A DNA stretch of 6,744 bases from Parachlamydiaceae bacterium (GTDB lineage: Bacteria; Chlamydiota; Chlamydiia; Chlamydiales; Parachlamydiaceae), in assembly GCA_030679615.1 (NCBI GenBank), contig JAUXSJ010000095.1, forward strand, positions 1 through 6,744. Direction: 5' to 3'. This document shows, piece after piece, positions 4,920 to 6,744 of the stretch; position 1 is the stretch's first letter; the number at the start of each line of letters is the position of its first letter. The position numbers and the translations under genes were made by a program. The notes beneath the pieces are model-generated. The model was given only the letters and a program-made list of their open reading frames with translations. It was not told the origin of the DNA and did not search any database.

Positions 4920-6744
4920 ATGCCATTACCTGATAATATAGTGAATGGGTCAAAGAGTGTAAGTAATAATGAAATTATTGAAATAAAAGACAACCCAAAA
5001 GTTTCCTCTAATAAAATTGGGGTTTTTAATGGTCATGAAGTTCAATCAGGAAAAAAAGATGATTTAAAAAATGTAAAAGTTCCAGACTCACCAGTATTGG
5101 AAAATGCTATTAATCCTGTTCCTCATAATATTCAACCGCAGGATCCTCATCCAGAAGTCATGGAAAAACTTGAAAATGAAATAAAAATATTCAATGAGCA
5201 GTTAGAACAAATTCAAGAAAATCGAGGTTCATTAATTGGTGTGGATTATACAAGAACGCAATATGGTGCAATAGCGTTTACGGGAGTCGAAGGATCTTTT
5301 TTTGCAGTTGAAACATTGGAATTCGTTGAAGGAATTCTTCCTCATCATGTTGTTGAAGAATTTAAAATTTTTGAACACATGGAAGGTTTATCTCGATTTA
5401 TGTCATTAAGCAACACCCTATTAGTTGCGTTAAATTCAGGGTTAGCTGGCGTTGCTTTAATTTATAAGACATATTTAATGGATGAATCTGAAAAACTCTT
5501 AGATAAAGTAAAATACGAGCTGCAAGAAAAATTAGACAATAAAGAAATCTCTCAAGAACAATTTGAAAGTTTGAGTAAAAACCTTTCTAATTGGGAAATT
5601 CAACTTGAATTACAACGTGTTTCATTAAATGCAGAAAGAACTGTATTTGGTGTTTCTTTGATCTCTACAGTCACTAAAGTTGTATCTGAACCCATTAAAT
5701 ACATTCCACATGAAATCGCATTAGCTGGAACCTTTTTAAGTTCGACTACAATTTTATTAAAAGGGTTTGAGGTGATTATTACAGGGATTGAATATGCTCA
5801 CGCTCGTCATGGGAAAGAATTGACTCATGAATGGATTGAAAAGCATGATGATTGGGTCAAAGACCATCAATATGGATTTGATCGTAAGGCCATAGATTTA
5901 AAAATAAATCTAGATCGAGTTGTAGAGAAATTGAGCTTTAATGAATTAAAGTCTGTTTTTGAAAAAGTAAATTTTGGAGATGAGAAATTTACAGTGGCAT
6001 TGGAAATGTTTAAAGTTAAAAATAAAGAGGGGTTAATAACCTTTTTTAATGATAATCCAAAGATTAAAGCTGACATTGCAAAAAAAATGATCACAATGTT
6101 TCCAGCTTATGAAATTAAAGAATTTGATCCACGTGATAATGGTGTTAAATATATCACAAATCAAGCTGAAGACTTGTTAAGTCGAAGAAAAATAGCAAAA
6201 GATAATTCTATTTTACGTATTGATTATAAAAGTAAGGAAACTGAAATTCGCGAAATGATGTATACATCATTTAAAAATACGACAAAACAATTTGTTCGTT
6301 ATACTAAAGAAGGTAAAATTGTTAAAAATCTAGATGCATTGAATCAATGGGTCATTCCTGGAAGCGAAAATTCGATTGCAGTAGAGTTAAATCTACGTGC
6401 AAAAGAACTAAGTATCCAAGGAAAAGATATGACCGATGATGATGTAAATAGATTAAAAATGTTAATAGGTGTACATGGTGAAGAGCTATTTAATGATTGG
6501 TTTAATAAGCTTTCTATAGATAAAAAACTCGAATTTTATGTTGAGCATAAGAATACCTATGAAAAAACGGCGATGAGCGCATTAAATGAATTAATTGTTC
6601 ATAAACATGATTTAGAAAAGAAATTCGTTGATTTCAAGCACTCTTCTTCAAAGCTTAGGTTTTTTGTAACTGCTGGTTTATTTGTAGGAAGTACTATTTT
6701 AACCGTAATGGGTATTTTAACTCTTCCTGTGCCAGCAGTAGGTT
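4920..6744 (+). CDS. Large unrecognised protein with coiled coils and hydrophobic segments (3' truncated)
   Basis: The frame is open from ATG at 4920 to the window end: 608 complete codons and no stop. The start is fixed by an in-frame TAG at 4914-4916, and GAGG at 4910-4913 gives a 6 nt spacing. I do not recognise the family. The first 77 residues are polar and Asn/Pro/Lys-rich, and look disordered, with no signal peptide. Residues about 78-102 are a likely coiled coil (MEKLENEIKIFNEQLEQIQE). Hydrophobic stretches lie at about 161-185, 242-255 and 265-296, with a charged helical segment at about 188-240 between them. A long charged, mostly helical region follows, and a strongly hydrophobic segment starts at about 581 (FFVTAGLFVGSTILTVMGIL) and runs into the window edge. 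The paired hydrophobic and coiled-coil layout is seen in membrane-inserted bacterial effectors, including chlamydial inclusion membrane proteins, but that role is inference only. The gene is divergent from the cyclophilin. Confidence 0.85.
   Translation, partial: MPLPDNIVNGSKSVSNNEIIEIKDNPKVSSNKIGVFNGHEVQSGKKDDLKNVKVPDSPVLENAINPVPHNIQPQDPHPEVMEKLENEIKIFNEQLEQIQENRGSLIGVDYTRTQYGAIAFTGVEGSFFAVETLEFVEGILPHHVVEEFKIFEHMEGLSRFMSLSNTLLVALNSGLAGVALIYKTYLMDESEKLLDKVKYELQEKLDNKEISQEQFESLSKNLSNWEIQLELQRVSLNAERTVFGVSLISTVTKVVSEPIKYIPHEIALAGTFLSSTTILLKGFEVIITGIEYAHARHGKELTHEWIEKHDDWVKDHQYGFDRKAIDLKINLDRVVEKLSFNELKSVFEKVNFGDEKFTVALEMFKVKNKEGLITFFNDNPKIKADIAKKMITMFPAYEIKEFDPRDNGVKYITNQAEDLLSRRKIAKDNSILRIDYKSKETEIREMMYTSFKNTTKQFVRYTKEGKIVKNLDALNQWVIPGSENSIAVELNLRAKELSIQGKDMTDDDVNRLKMLIGVHGEELFNDWFNKLSIDKKLEFYVEHKNTYEKTAMSALNELIVHKHDLEKKFVDFKHSSSKLRFFVTAGLFVGSTILTVMGILTLPVPAVG

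Noticed and set aside
5867..6094. Minus-strand open frame of 75 codons inside the large gene
   Set aside because: It lies opposite a long continuous frame with a good start and ribosome site. It is a shadow.

Overview
The window is AT-rich bacterial DNA with long uninterrupted bacterial genes, Shine-Dalgarno-like sites and no introns. The mix is two divergent eukaryotic-like kinase paralogues in tandem, an exported cyclophilin similar to eukaryotic PPIL1-type proteins, and a large unrecognised protein with coiled coils and paired hydrophobic segments. This suggests a host-associated or intracellular bacterium. My best guess is an amoeba-associated chlamydia of the Parachlamydia type, but no marker gene in the window proves it.

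Layout. Positions 2-118 look like the last 38 codons of a gene whose C-terminus resembles that of the next two genes, so the tandem family may have at least three members. Kinase-like gene 1 (182-1708, 508 aa) and kinase-like gene 2 (2089-3645, 518 aa) are full-length paralogues. A 380 bp gap between them holds a nested inverted repeat (1744-1820) and possible promoter elements. The 468 bp gap from 3646 to 4113 lies between convergent genes. It contains a nearly perfect long inverted repeat with two 114 bp arms, 112/114 identical, around a 66 bp loop. Each arm carries three GC-rich hairpins, like a pair of inverted REP-type units. The minus-strand gene at 4114-4677 encodes an exported cyclophilin-type peptidyl-prolyl isomerase. 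It is divergent from a large plus-strand gene (4920 to beyond the window end, at least 608 codons) that I do not recognise.

How the parts relate. The two kinase-like proteins share an uncharacterised N-terminal module of about 170-180 residues followed by a degenerate kinase fold. They keep the beta3 lysine, the catalytic aspartate, lysine and asparagine, and a DWD metal-binding motif. They lack a recognisable glycine-rich loop and the Arg of HRD, and gene 1 also lacks the alphaC glutamate. They may be secreted effectors or signalling proteins, but nothing in the sequence proves secretion. The cyclophilin is a housekeeping folding factor. No functional link between it and the other genes can be read from the sequence.
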